From: Butyrivibrio sp. AE3009 | GTDB lineage: Bacteria; Bacillota; Clostridia; Lachnospirales; Lachnospiraceae | NCBI RefSeq assembly: GCF_000420845.1 | Contig: NZ_ATVS01000001.1 | Coordinates: 219,890 to 283,889, forward strand | Reading direction: 5' to 3' | DNA length: 64,000 bases | Shown here: positions 7,972 to 16,322 of the stretch, piece by piece | Layout of the letters: every line of letters starts with the position of its first letter | Numbering within the stretch: position 1 is the first letter of the stretch | Notes under the pieces: generated by a model | The model's input: the letters and a program-made list of their open reading frames with translations, nothing else | What the model was told of the DNA's origin: nothing | Database searches by the model: none | Program-made: the position numbers and the translations under genes

Positions 7972-9129
7972 ATGATAAGAAATAACGATTTTACTCTTGA
8001 ATATATCGGCGACACTCCTTGTCTGCTAACGCATGGTCAAAGCGCAGCAGATAGGAAGAAAAGCTTATTTCTAAATGATACCGGTGTTTTTATCTGGAAT
8101 TTACTCTCCAAAGATCTGACAATTGAAGAAATCTTTGATAGTTGCTATGAATACTTTGAGATAAACGAGGCAGATCGCCCTGACGCAAAGCGTTCCATTC
8201 AAAGCTTTATGGATTCCCTTTGTTATTCAGGAATGGTTATAGATACTGATTTTTATAAAAAGCTTAAACTCAAAAAATATGTCAGCATGAATATTGCCGG
8301 TATCTGCGTAAATCTGTTCGGCAAGGAAGAACTGTTTGATGATAGCTTTATGTCTTTTGCCGATGATGAATACACTTGCTCAGCTGATAAAACCCAGAAT
8401 ATTTATGTCTATCATATTGCACCTGTAATACATAAATCCGGTGAACTGATCATTCGTGATAAAGAGGTATCCATCATAAAAACATGTGATGAATATATTC
8501 TCATTTTCCCGTTATGGGAGCATGTTGACGAGCTTCATATATCACCGGACGGACAGAAGGTATCTGTTTTTGTTAAAGATACTGATAATGCCAAGGAAGA
8601 AGTATTCTGGGCTATTCGTCACGCTTTCCTTTATATGGCAAGAATCCATAACTTATTTGCCATACATTCGGTTTCCGTAGAGTATGATCACAAGGCTCTT
8701 CTCTTTTCTGCCGGATCCGGGATCGGCAAAAGTACACATGCAGCGCTTTGGAATAGGTTGTACGGCGTAAGACAGATCAATGGCGATTTGAATCTATTGG
8801 GAAAATGTGATGATGGCAAAATATATGCGTATGGCATGCCATGGTGTGGAACTTCAGGAATCTATGATGCTAAAGACTATGAGCTTAAAGGAATAGTACT
8901 GCTTCGTCAGGATCCAAAGAATTTTGTAAGTCATATGCAGCCGGAAGCTAAAGCTCTGGCTATTATGAACCGAATCATCTCTCCGATGTGGAATAGTGAG
9001 ATGTCCTTAAGCGTTATTCGCTTCGCGCAGGAAGTTAGCGCTGACTATCCTGTATGGAATTACAGCTGCAACACCACAGATGATGCAGCTGCATTCATAA
9101 AGTCCCAAATCGATAGTACAACAGTTTAA
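7972..9129 (+). CDS. PqqD-like recognition domain fused to an HPr-kinase-like domain
   Basis: 385 residues on the plus strand. Residues about 1-95 look like a PqqD/RRE fold, with the family signature GVFIWNLLSKDLTIEEIFD (38-56), a domain that binds leader peptides. Residues about 225-380 are HPr-kinase-like: Walker A GSGIGKST (248-255), then INGDLNLL (269-276) with a likely metal-binding Asp272, and GMPWCGTSGIYD (288-299). Kinases of this type phosphorylate precursor peptides in some lasso-peptide clusters. The middle segment is not recognised. It converges on, and ends 4 bases from, an ABC transporter gene whose operon starts with a leader-bearing small protein, so a role in modifying that protein is inferred. 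Confidence 0.8.
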   Translation: MIRNNDFTLEYIGDTPCLLTHGQSAADRKKSLFLNDTGVFIWNLLSKDLTIEEIFDSCYEYFEINEADRPDAKRSIQSFMDSLCYSGMVIDTDFYKKLKLKKYVSMNIAGICVNLFGKEELFDDSFMSFADDEYTCSADKTQNIYVYHIAPVIHKSGELIIRDKEVSIIKTCDEYILIFPLWEHVDELHISPDGQKVSVFVKDTDNAKEEVFWAIRHAFLYMARIHNLFAIHSVSVEYDHKALLFSAGSGIGKSTHAALWNRLYGVRQINGDLNLLGKCDDGKIYAYGMPWCGTSGIYDAKDYELKGIVLLRQDPKNFVSHMQPEAKALAIMNRIISPMWNSEMSLSVIRFAQEVSADYPVWNYSCNTTDDAAAFIKSQIDSTTV

Positions 9130-9133
9130 GTAT

Positions 9134-10930
9134 TCAGGCGATGCTTTCCATCTCGCTGATTTCCTCATCAGATAACTTACAGCAGTTGCCGTTTCTGATA
9201 GCATATACTCTATCGCATTGTTTTAATACTGAAGGTCTATGTGTAGTAATAATAGTGGTCCTAGGATATTCATCTGCCATGATATTCTTAAGGACCTCTT
9301 TTTCTGTCCATACATCAAGAGCAGAGGTTGCTTCATCCAGAAGAAGTATAGGCGACTGTCTAAGGATTGCTCTGGCAATAGACAACCTCTGGGCCTGTCC
9401 CTCTGAAAAGCCACTGCCGTGCTCTCCCATCTCACTGTTTATGCCTTCAGGAAGTTTCTTGACAAAGTCCCACGCACAAGCCATTTTCAGGGCTTTGATG
9501 ATCTCGTCATCCGTTGCATCCTTTTTTACATTTCTCATATTTTGAGCTATAGTTCCCGAGAACATTGTATTTCCTTGTGGAACATATGCAAAAAGACTTC
9601 TCGTTGCAGCTGTTGCATAGAGACTATCTTCAAGTTCCCCATCACCGGTCGTTATACGCACCTGTCCCTCACCGGGTCTTATTATAGCAAGAAGAAGTCT
9701 TAGCATAGTTGTCTTTCCTTCGCCTGAAGGTCCGACAAATGCAACTGTCTCATGAGGATTAGCATTAAATTCAGCCTTGGAAAAGACATTTTCTGCACCT
9801 TCGTAAGCAAATGACACGTCCCTGGCTTCTACTCCTATTCCCTTACCTGCATGCTCCTGTTCAAATCTTTCAACCTCTTCGGCATTGGAATAATCATCTC
9901 TTGGAAGGTCCAGTATGCTTTTAACTCGGTCAGCTGAGTTAAACAAGCTAAGAGATGTTGGTACAAAACTGATAAGATTAGAAACTGAGCCTGTAAGAGA
10001 ACTTGAAAGGCCTATAAACATGGTCATTGTTCCGTATGTGATAGCTCCGCTCCAAACCTTATATACGCCCCATGCCTGTGCAGAGTAGGATACAAGCATA
10101 GATACAAATGTCAGTATAAAAGTATTGAGCATTGATATCTTCTGGTACTTAAGCGTAGCTTCTGAATATCCTTTTTGTATTTCTTTTAGCCTGTCTATGT
10201 GATATGACAGCATATCAAAAGCTTTTATTGTCTGAATATTCGAGAAGGTCTCCTGATGAAAACCGTTCATTCTGGCGGATGCTGACATAGTTCCCATTCC
10301 GCTCTTTCTCATCATCTTCATAGAATAGCGCGAACTGATCAGTGTTATCGGGATGCTGGCAAGCGCAAAAATAGCAAATGTCCAATCGTATATGCAAACC
10401 ATATATAAAGCGGATGCAAATCTGAAAATATAGATTATAAGGTTTGGTACGAGTGTCAAAATTCCTGATGCAATATTGGAAGCGTCACTTCCGCATCTCA
10501 TAACAAGGTCACCGGAATGATATTTAGACAGAGATTGCCAATCCGTTTGTAATATTCCTTCAAAGATCTGCGCCTTTATCTCATTATTAACCTTAAGACT
10601 GATTTTGGTGGAAAGGTAACTTGATATCTGCGAAACACAAGTATTCACTACCGTAAGTACAATCATGATCATAAATGTGCGCAAAAGTTCCCCTGTGCGA
10701 TGTCCTGTGATTATATCTACCAGGTCTCGTGAATTAAGGCTTGTAAAAAGACCAAGTATTATTCCGGTCATGCCAAGTAAAGTGTATATTACAATAGCGG
10801 GTATATGGTTTATTGCATATCCATATATCCACTTGAATATCAATAGCTTGTCTTTTAGCTTTCCTTCTTTAATTTTGTTGAAATAATAACTTATCTTCCC
10901 CATATCGTAAAAAAGAAGCACCACGTTCAT
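9134..10930 (-). CDS. ABC transporter, fused membrane and ATPase domains (peptide/lipid exporter type)
   Basis: 598 residues. Several membrane segments occupy about 40-330 (type-1 exporter fold), then the ATPase: Walker A GPSGEGKTT (400-408), Q-loop in YVPQGNTMFSGT, signature GFSEGQAQR (507-515, Glu replacing the usual first Gly), Walker B ILLLDEA (528-534) and the H-loop His564. There is no N-terminal C39 peptidase, so it would not cleave leaders itself. GGAG lies 8 bases before the first ATG. It follows the small leader-bearing gene at 10961 by 30 bases, probably in one transcript. Export of that product is inferred from position. Confidence 0.9.
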   Translation of the reverse strand: MNVVLLFYDMGKISYYFNKIKEGKLKDKLLIFKWIYGYAINHIPAIVIYTLLGMTGIILGLFTSLNSRDLVDIITGHRTGELLRTFMIMIVLTVVNTCVSQISSYLSTKISLKVNNEIKAQIFEGILQTDWQSLSKYHSGDLVMRCGSDASNIASGILTLVPNLIIYIFRFASALYMVCIYDWTFAIFALASIPITLISSRYSMKMMRKSGMGTMSASARMNGFHQETFSNIQTIKAFDMLSYHIDRLKEIQKGYSEATLKYQKISMLNTFILTFVSMLVSYSAQAWGVYKVWSGAITYGTMTMFIGLSSSLTGSVSNLISFVPTSLSLFNSADRVKSILDLPRDDYSNAEEVERFEQEHAGKGIGVEARDVSFAYEGAENVFSKAEFNANPHETVAFVGPSGEGKTTMLRLLLAIIRPGEGQVRITTGDGELEDSLYATAATRSLFAYVPQGNTMFSGTIAQNMRNVKKDATDDEIIKALKMACAWDFVKKLPEGINSEMGEHGSGFSEGQAQRLSIARAILRQSPILLLDEATSALDVWTEKEVLKNIMADEYPRTTIITTHRPSVLKQCDRVYAIRNGNCCKLSDEEISEMESIA

Positions 10931-10960
10931 ATGTGGTGCTCCAATAAAAATCTTAAATAA

Positions 10961-11386
10961 TTAGTTAATAGCCTGTACATCTCTTATTTTAAGTTCAGTC
11001 ATTGTACCACTTGTACCTGATTCACGAATAGAACCGCCTTCAACAATAGCTTGGAAAACGAAATCTGTCCATTCGTTAGCATTAAGATGTCTATTAACAT
11101 CAATACGAAAAGATGTATCAGATTCTTTTGTTATTGTATACTCAGAACTTCCAAAGCTCTTAATTGGTATTATTGAATCAATATAGATACTGAATCTCTC
11201 ACAAACCTGATTTAATGGATTCTGGAAGTGTACTCTGACGTCTGTATGAGATCCGCCATTGTTGTTATCGTCATTAAGCCATGCGCTGGGTGGATTCGGA
11301 ACAGGAGTTCCACTTCCGCCAAAAACACCTTCAGCTGTAAAATCGATACCAAGTTCCATTAACTGTGGTGCTTCAAAAGTCTTCAT
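10961..11386 (-). CDS. Candidate modified/exported substrate protein with RiPP-like leader
   Basis: 141 residues, unrecognised as a family. The first 24 residues (MKTFEAPQLMELGIDFTAEG then VFGG) look like leader peptides bound by PqqD-type domains and end in a Gly-Gly. A Pro/Asn/Gly-rich linker (26-46) follows, then an apparently beta-rich domain of about 95 residues with alternating hydrophobic strands (VRVHFQNP, FSIYIDSI, SFRIDVNR, DFVFQAIVEGG). There is no Sec signal peptide. It has its own consensus promoter, AGGGGG ribosome site and 5' hairpin, and is upstream of the ABC transporter. A surface or carbohydrate-binding-like domain is possible; this is inference. Confidence 0.75.
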   Translation of the reverse strand: MKTFEAPQLMELGIDFTAEGVFGGSGTPVPNPPSAWLNDDNNNGGSHTDVRVHFQNPLNQVCERFSIYIDSIIPIKSFGSSEYTITKESDTSFRIDVNRHLNANEWTDFVFQAIVEGGSIRESGTSGTMTELKIRDVQAIN

Positions 11387-11401
11387 TATATACCCCCTAT
11401 T

Positions 11402-11427
11402 AAAATGGATTTTATATCATCCATTTT
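11402..11427 (-). promoter_or_regulatory. 5' untranslated hairpin of the candidate substrate gene
   Basis: AAAATGGAT (11402-11410) and ATCCATTTT (11419-11427) are exact inverted 9-mers with an 8-base loop, lying between the promoter and the ribosome-binding site. It may stabilise the mRNA or be an operator. Confidence 0.55.
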
Positions 11428-11443
11428 CATTTTTTATAGTGAA

Positions 11444-11472
11444 ATTATAAAATGATTTATAACAAATGACAA
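11444..11472 (-). promoter_or_regulatory. Sigma-A promoter of the substrate/ABC operon
   Basis: On the minus strand TTGTCA (11467-11472) and a perfect TATAAT (11444-11449) are 17 bases apart, about 60 bases before the ATG at 11386. Confidence 0.75.
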
Positions 11473-11507
11473 TTAAATATCGATAATCTAACAAAATTGA
11501 AAGATTG

Positions 11508-11693
11508 CTATTCCTTAAGTTCCATGTTCCAGGTTGCAAACCATACTCTGTCTTCCGGGTTATCAAGGCATCCTTGAAGCATCTCTGAATATGCCTTCTG
11601 CATTTCCGGATTGTTCTCGTCATCTATAATCTTCTGCATTTCCTCATCTGATATCGGATGCAGGAGTAGCCTTTCCGTCTTTATTTTTATCAT
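11508..11693 (-). pseudogene. N-terminal fragment of a RimJ/RimL-like acetyltransferase
   Basis: 61 codons start MIKIKTERLLLHPISDEEM, a typical beginning for this GNAT subfamily, and stop after WNMELKE. The acetyl-CoA-binding half is missing and is not found in other frames before the promoter at 11444. It starts 8 bases after the gene ending at 11702. Confidence 0.7.
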
Positions 11694-11701
11694 GTATCTC
11701 C

Positions 11702-12586
11702 TTACTTGACATCCTTTTTCCAGAAAAATGAATAATGATGTTTCTTCCTGAAGCCAAGCCTCTCATAGAATTCCATATCGGAAATCACGTAAGCCCTGGT
11801 TGCTCCAAGGTTTTTGGCTCTGCGAAACGCTTCAAATATCAAGGCTTTTGCAATGCCCTTCCCTCTGTATGCCGGTAAAGTACAGACAGGCTCAACATAA
11901 ACATAATCAGTCCCTGCCATATACCAAAGCAGACAACAGGCCACCATTTCTCCCTTTTCATTTACTGCTGCAACACCTAAGTCCTTATTAAAATGCTTTC
12001 TGACTCTTGGAACAATCTCCTCTTCTCTCTCAAATTCTGCTTTATCCTCACCATGATCAAATCCCTGCCAGAAAAGCCATTGAAGGTCATAAGCATCCTT
12101 CACAGGATCCGGACAAAAGAGCTTAAGGCCATCCGGGAGTTCTGCTTCAAGCGAATCAGAAAGACTCCTTTCCATGATGGTCTCATCCTGGTCCGAGGGT
12201 ATAAATCCAAGGCTCTTTGCCATCTCTAATTCGTCTGCATTCTCATCACAGATTGCCAGTCCAAAGCCGGAATCATCCCTAAGCTCTTTGCAGGCGTACT
12301 CCAGAACGGCCTTATATAAATCTATATACTCCGGAAGTACTCCGCAAAAGCCCTCGCCAAAATACATATCGTAGATAGCAGCGCCAACGATTTTGCCATC
12401 CACAGTCCAAAGGCCAATGGAATTCTTTAAGCTCTTATCAAATTCAGGATGTTCAATCATCCATTCCAGCCTTGCCCAGTTCCAGTTAATATGCCTGTCA
12501 TCGTTCTCATTTAATGCAATCAGAAAAGAGCACAAGGCCTCATAATCACTGTCATTATAATTCTTAAAATCTATATTAGCTCTCAT
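11702..12586 (-). CDS. GNAT family N-acetyltransferase (double-length)
   Basis: 294 residues. The C-terminal third holds the canonical GNAT core: VYVEPVCTLPAYRGKGIAKAL, with R-G-K-G-I-A as the acetyl-CoA loop, and FYERLGFRKKHHYSFFWKK near the end. The N-terminal half looks like a degenerate GNAT-like domain, a common arrangement. The ATG at 12586 is preferred to a TTG two codons upstream because GGAAG is 9 bases ahead. The substrate is unknown. It sits in a minus-strand run with two other GNAT genes or remnants. Confidence 0.88.
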   Translation of the reverse strand: MRANIDFKNYNDSDYEALCSFLIALNENDDRHINWNWARLEWMIEHPEFDKSLKNSIGLWTVDGKIVGAAIYDMYFGEGFCGVLPEYIDLYKAVLEYACKELRDDSGFGLAICDENADELEMAKSLGFIPSDQDETIMERSLSDSLEAELPDGLKLFCPDPVKDAYDLQWLFWQGFDHGEDKAEFEREEEIVPRVRKHFNKDLGVAAVNEKGEMVACCLLWYMAGTDYVYVEPVCTLPAYRGKGIAKALIFEAFRRAKNLGATRAYVISDMEFYERLGFRKKHHYSFFWKKDVK

Positions 12587-12607
12587 AATCAATATCTTCC
12601 TTATAGT

Positions 12608-13108
12608 TTACTCAAAAATCTGTCCGGGCAGCTTAAGCTTTTCTTTTGGCGGAAAGTTCTTATCAAACTCTTCAACATCAGCATCTTCCGGAAGGTCATG
12701 GTATCTGATTCCGAACTTGCTGGCATAGTCAAAGCCGCTGTGTCCATAGAAACCAATATTCCCTTCAAAAAGCACCGCTCCAAAGCCCATTTCTGCAGCC
12801 TTTTCAAGAGAGTAGTCCAGGATTGCCTTGCCATATCCTTTTCTTTTAAGCTCAGGAGCGATGCCGATCGGTCCCATTGTAAGAACATCGATAGTCTTTC
12901 CATCATCTGCCTCAATAGTAGTTTTCATAAATATGTTCTGACCGATAAGCTTGCCGTCTTTCTCCATGACAAAATCAAGTTCTTTTACAAAAGCAGGATC
13001 ATCCCTAAGGACATGTATAACATAATGCTCACTACATCCCGGGCGATACACGTTCCAGAGGACTCCCTTACAAGGTTTTCAACTTCTCTGTACTCTTCTT
13101 GAATCCGG
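12608..13108 (-). pseudogene. GNAT acetyltransferase with N-terminal frameshift
   Basis: The main frame (from a GTG at 13051) has the full acetyl-CoA motif GIAPELKRKGYGKAIL and the family end FYGHSGFDYASKFGIRYHDLP. The normal start of this family lies upstream in a different frame: IQEEYREVENLVRES is readable at about 13060-13105, and the shift falls between 13051 and 13066, consistent with loss of one T in the expected ESFWNVYRPG segment. That frame also lacks a good start codon, because it begins at the stop of the MerR gene. It is either a pseudogene or, if a sequencing error, an intact gene. Confidence 0.65.
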
Positions 13109-14290
13109 TCACTTTTTGTAGCAATGCCAGAACTGACTTCTTGCCTCAAGCACAAACTCACCGTCTTTTTCAATTTTATCTTCAAAATATGCAAGGAGCT
13201 TGTTCTCATATCCGGCAATAGCTTTCTCATGAGCCCTGTAGTAATCCTTCATCTTCTCCACGATTTCTTTTGCCTCAGTGTAATGCCAAAAATTAGGCAA
13301 AAGAACTGACTCCACCCTTGCAAAACATTTCTCCATCATGGATATATACTGATTTCTCTTCTCTGTCTGACCTGCTATTGTTTCATCTATGAATGATGAG
13401 TCTTCTCCTATAGCTTCAATAGCTTCTTTAAAGAGATTGTTCCAGTTTGCCACGTTAGCACCGTTGAAAGAAAACAGACCATCCTCTGCGACTACCTTGC
13501 TGGCATGTGCCACGATAGCTTCGATATCTTTTATCTCAGAATCAAGGTAATGAGCTATAACTACGTCATATTCGCCATTTTCATCAATCTTATCCCAGGT
13601 CTTCTCATCCTCAAGATCTGCAAATTCAAGCTTAATGTCTGCGCCTTCAGGCAGTTTATCTTTGTTCTCAGGAATGAACCTTGCAAAATCATCTGCCCAG
13701 CTGCCGTGAATGTCATACCCTGTAATCTTTGTTCCCTTGGGAATGTCAGTCCAATTGTTTCTCCAGAGCTTAGCGTATCCGCATCCCAGATCAAGAACTC
13801 TTTTTCCGTCTTTAAGATCAAGAGAATTGAAGATTCTCACATACCAGTCAAGTTCTCCGCTTGTATGCTTCAGTGCATCCCAGTGGCGCTCATCAGCAGA
13901 CTGGTCAGCACTTACATACTGTACGATTTCTGCAACGTCATCCCAGTCAAGTTCTTCCTTTCGTGCCAAAGTTCTTTTAATTGCGTCAGTGATCTTCTCC
14001 AGTTGATATTTCTTTTCCTCCATCTTCTGAAGCTGAATTTCCAGCGCACCCTTAATGTCACTGGCTTCACCGCTCTTTAGATTATCTCTGATTTCTTCGA
14101 GGGAAAACCCTATCTGCTTAAGTGCCACAATCTTTTCCAAAATCTGCAGTGCTGCGTCATCGTAAAGACGATAGTTACCTTCAGAGTATTCGGTGGGTTT
14201 AAGTAGCCCTTTTTCATCATAAAGACGTATTGCCTTCTGTGATACTCCCGCTTTCTTTGCCATTTCTCCTGATGTCATTTTCTTTTCCAT
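13109..14290 (-). CDS. MerR-family regulator fused to a SAM methyltransferase
   Basis: 393 residues. Residues 1-75 are a MerR DNA-binding domain (MTSGEMAKKAGVSQKAIRLYDEKGLL), followed by the dimerisation helix to about 115. Residues about 140-390 are a class I methyltransferase with motif I VLDLGCGYAKLW and motif II YDVVIAHYLDSE. A MerR sensor coupled to a methyltransferase suggests that the effector or its product is methylated. The start has AGGAGG upstream. Its promoter has the 19-base MerR spacer and a dyad, so autoregulation is likely. The stop codon touches the GNAT remnant downstream. Confidence 0.9.
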   Translation of the reverse strand: MEKKMTSGEMAKKAGVSQKAIRLYDEKGLLKPTEYSEGNYRLYDDAALQILEKIVALKQIGFSLEEIRDNLKSGEASDIKGALEIQLQKMEEKKYQLEKITDAIKRTLARKEELDWDDVAEIVQYVSADQSADERHWDALKHTSGELDWYVRIFNSLDLKDGKRVLDLGCGYAKLWRNNWTDIPKGTKITGYDIHGSWADDFARFIPENKDKLPEGADIKLEFADLEDEKTWDKIDENGEYDVVIAHYLDSEIKDIEAIVAHASKVVAEDGLFSFNGANVANWNNLFKEAIEAIGEDSSFIDETIAGQTEKRNQYISMMEKCFARVESVLLPNFWHYTEAKEIVEKMKDYYRAHEKAIAGYENKLLAYFEDKIEKDGEFVLEARSQFWHCYKK

Positions 14291-14321
14291 TTTGGGAACC
14301 TCCTTATTTGTTTATAAAACC

Positions 14322-14352
14322 ACCTTAAGGGATTCCCTAAGGGAAGAGTCAA
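14322..14352 (-). promoter_or_regulatory. MerR-type promoter with 19-base spacer
   Basis: Minus strand: TTGACT (14347-14352), 19-base spacer, TAAGGT (14322-14327). The spacer holds a dyad at 14323-14342 centred on CCCTTAGGG. The long spacer and dyad are hallmarks of promoters untwisted by MerR activators. The same block recurs at 45689-45719 and 63162-63192. Confidence 0.8.
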
Positions 14353-14386
14353 CAGGCTTTTTGTTTTTTCAAAAATTTCTAAGTTT

Positions 14387-14701
14387 CTAAGTTGTATGAT
14401 AACGCTTCTTAACCTGTGCTCTGCACGTGCAACAGATAAAAATCATCAGCATATATGCACTCTCCCTGCACATACGGTTCCAGGTTTTCCTTATGCCACC
14501 GTACCATTCTGGGCAAAATCTCGATACGATCAAAACCGTCATAAAAAAATCTGCCGTAAACCCCTCTGCCGGCTCATGAATCTGCAACAAATAGTCCTTT
14601 CCTACACGATAGGTCAGATTCTCATTGTGTCTCAGCAATTCTATTTCCAACGCATTGATATTGTAATTGGCTAACGCCTCTTGCATGCAGTCGTGCTCCA
14701 T
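14387..14701 (-). pseudogene. Frameshifted N-terminal remnant of an APH-like phosphotransferase
   Basis: The first half reads EIELLRHNENLTYRVGKDYL and LLQIHEPAEGF, the nucleotide-binding start of aminoglycoside-phosphotransferase-like kinases. Around 14550 the frame changes: the continuation FDRIEILPRMVRWHKENLEP, YADDFYLLHVQS is readable in another frame down to about 14400. The catalytic loop and C-terminal lobe are missing. Not expected to be functional. Confidence 0.6.
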
Positions 14702-14703
14702 AA

Positions 14704-14808
14704 TTAACCCCTCAACTTATGATCTCTATCTGTAATCTCGATATGCTCCTTTGCAGATTTTAATTGTTCAAGTAAACAGCAGACTTCGACGTCGTTTACA
14801 GTGGGCAA
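14704..14808 (-). pseudogene. Unrecognised C-terminal scrap
   Basis: A 35-codon frame without a start reads VNDVEVCCLLEQLKSAKEHI and ends HKLRG. It looks like protein-coding sequence (amphipathic helix) but I cannot assign a family. It fills the gap between the kinase remnant and the Nudix fusion gene. Confidence 0.3.
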
Positions 14809-14812
14809 AAAC

Positions 14813-16303
14813 TCACAATGCCGTAAGCTGCTCTACTCCGGACTCAGACTGATCTACCTCGGGATTTCGGTTTGTCATAACAACAGAAATCTCTCCTGTC
14901 ACGAAATTCATTTTCAGCATGCTCTGTCCGTTTTCTCCCCAGCCCTGCGACACCATCGTGTCATTGCCTCGCAGGAACAGACCAAGGCCAATCCACGAAA
15001 AATCTTCTGTCGGCTTAATCATCTCCCGGGCAGATTCCCTGCTCAAAAACGAGTTCCTGCCATTTACCGCCTCATTAAATTCTTTTGCAATCATCATCAG
15101 TTCATAAGGCGTACTCCATAAGCCTGAAGCGGCAAGGTCCGGAATCTGCGGGTATTTACCGGGGATTAATACACCTTCACCGTCATATCCTGCAGCCAAA
15201 TTCCGTTCTTTTTCCCGAAGTTCTATAGTCTTAAGTGAAGCAAAGAACGTCTTCTTAAGTCCTAACTGCGAAAAAACATATTTGGTAACGACTTCTTCAA
15301 AGTCGGCTTGCATAACCTCCTGAATCATCAATTGCAGCACACAATAGCCCGCATCGCTGTATTCAAATTCTGTTCCGGGCTGTTTTTCCGATGCGGTGCG
15401 TCGCTTATTATATGGAGTTCTGCCCTCCAAAACATCCAATACACTGACCTGAGGGTCGTTACGGCGAAGCCCGTAAAAAGAATCTTCCCCATCAACTATC
15501 CCGGAGGTATGATTAAGAATCGATCTTATGGTTGCATTGCTTTCTTTTCCGTCAGAAGCAAGCAGCTTCCACTGATGAAGATAGCGGTTGACAGGTTCGT
15601 CGATATTGCAAAGCTCCTGTTCCTGAAGCTTCATCACGGTTATGGCAGTAACAAACTTTGATATCGAACAGGCCGGAAAAGCGGTGTCGCCATCCACCGG
15701 AATACCGCTTTCTTTGTCGGCAACCCCGTCATATTTTAAAGTTTCTCTTCCCGCTGCATCCCTGTAAGCACAGCTCACCCCCGGGAAGCGTTCAAATATT
15801 TGTCTCTCAGAGTTTTCGGACTCATGATTCATATAGTCTTTAAGCGCTATATATTCCTGCTGATATGAGCCTCTTTTTTCCTCGCTTATGTCCGCGTATG
15901 ATTCATGTTTTGAGAACAGTTCGATTGCATCCTGCAACGGAATCCATTCCGGCTGTACTCCGCGCTGCTTTTCAACATCGGTAAGTCTCATCTGCCCTTT
16001 TCCGGTTACTTCGCAGACAAAGAAATACCCCGTATAACGGTATTCTTCGTAATATTCGTGCATCGTCAAAAACTGCTCTGTCAAGCGGACGATAAGGCCC
16101 GTTTCTTCTTCGACCTCGCGAATCACGCAGTCCGCAGGACTTTCTCCTTGTTCAATTCCTCCACCCGGAAGCAGCCACCAACCGGAGTTTGATTCATGCG
16201 TAAGAAGAATCTTTCCGTCATGTATGATGATTGCTCTGCTGCCGTCGCGTGTCTTTGTATAATTATCAAACCGGTTCGCTCCCAGAATATCTACCGTCTT
16301 CAT
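14813..16303 (-). CDS. Nudix hydrolase fused to a serine hydrolase (beta-lactamase-like)
   Basis: 496 residues with two complete catalytic cores. Residues 48-70 are a perfect Nudix box (G-x5-E-x7-REVEEETGL), which hydrolyses nucleoside-diphosphate-type bonds. From about 165 a class C beta-lactamase-like domain begins: SISK (213-216) as S-x-x-K, YSD (315-317) as the Y-x-N/D motif and a GWGENGQ block near the end. The junction DYMNHESENSE contains an ATG (residue 158) that could be the former start of the second gene. GGAGAAGG precedes the ATG at 16303. The pairing is unusual; the two activities have no known common pathway, so a deletion-created fusion is likely. Confidence 0.85.
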   Translation of the reverse strand: MKTVDILGANRFDNYTKTRDGSRAIIIHDGKILLTHESNSGWWLLPGGGIEQGESPADCVIREVEEETGLIVRLTEQFLTMHEYYEEYRYTGYFFVCEVTGKGQMRLTDVEKQRGVQPEWIPLQDAIELFSKHESYADISEEKRGSYQQEYIALKDYMNHESENSERQIFERFPGVSCAYRDAAGRETLKYDGVADKESGIPVDGDTAFPACSISKFVTAITVMKLQEQELCNIDEPVNRYLHQWKLLASDGKESNATIRSILNHTSGIVDGEDSFYGLRRNDPQVSVLDVLEGRTPYNKRRTASEKQPGTEFEYSDAGYCVLQLMIQEVMQADFEEVVTKYVFSQLGLKKTFFASLKTIELREKERNLAAGYDGEGVLIPGKYPQIPDLAASGLWSTPYELMMIAKEFNEAVNGRNSFLSRESAREMIKPTEDFSWIGLGLFLRGNDTMVSQGWGENGQSMLKMNFVTGEISVVMTNRNPEVDQSESGVEQLTAL

Positions 16304-16322
16304 AGCCTTCTCCGCTTTCCGC

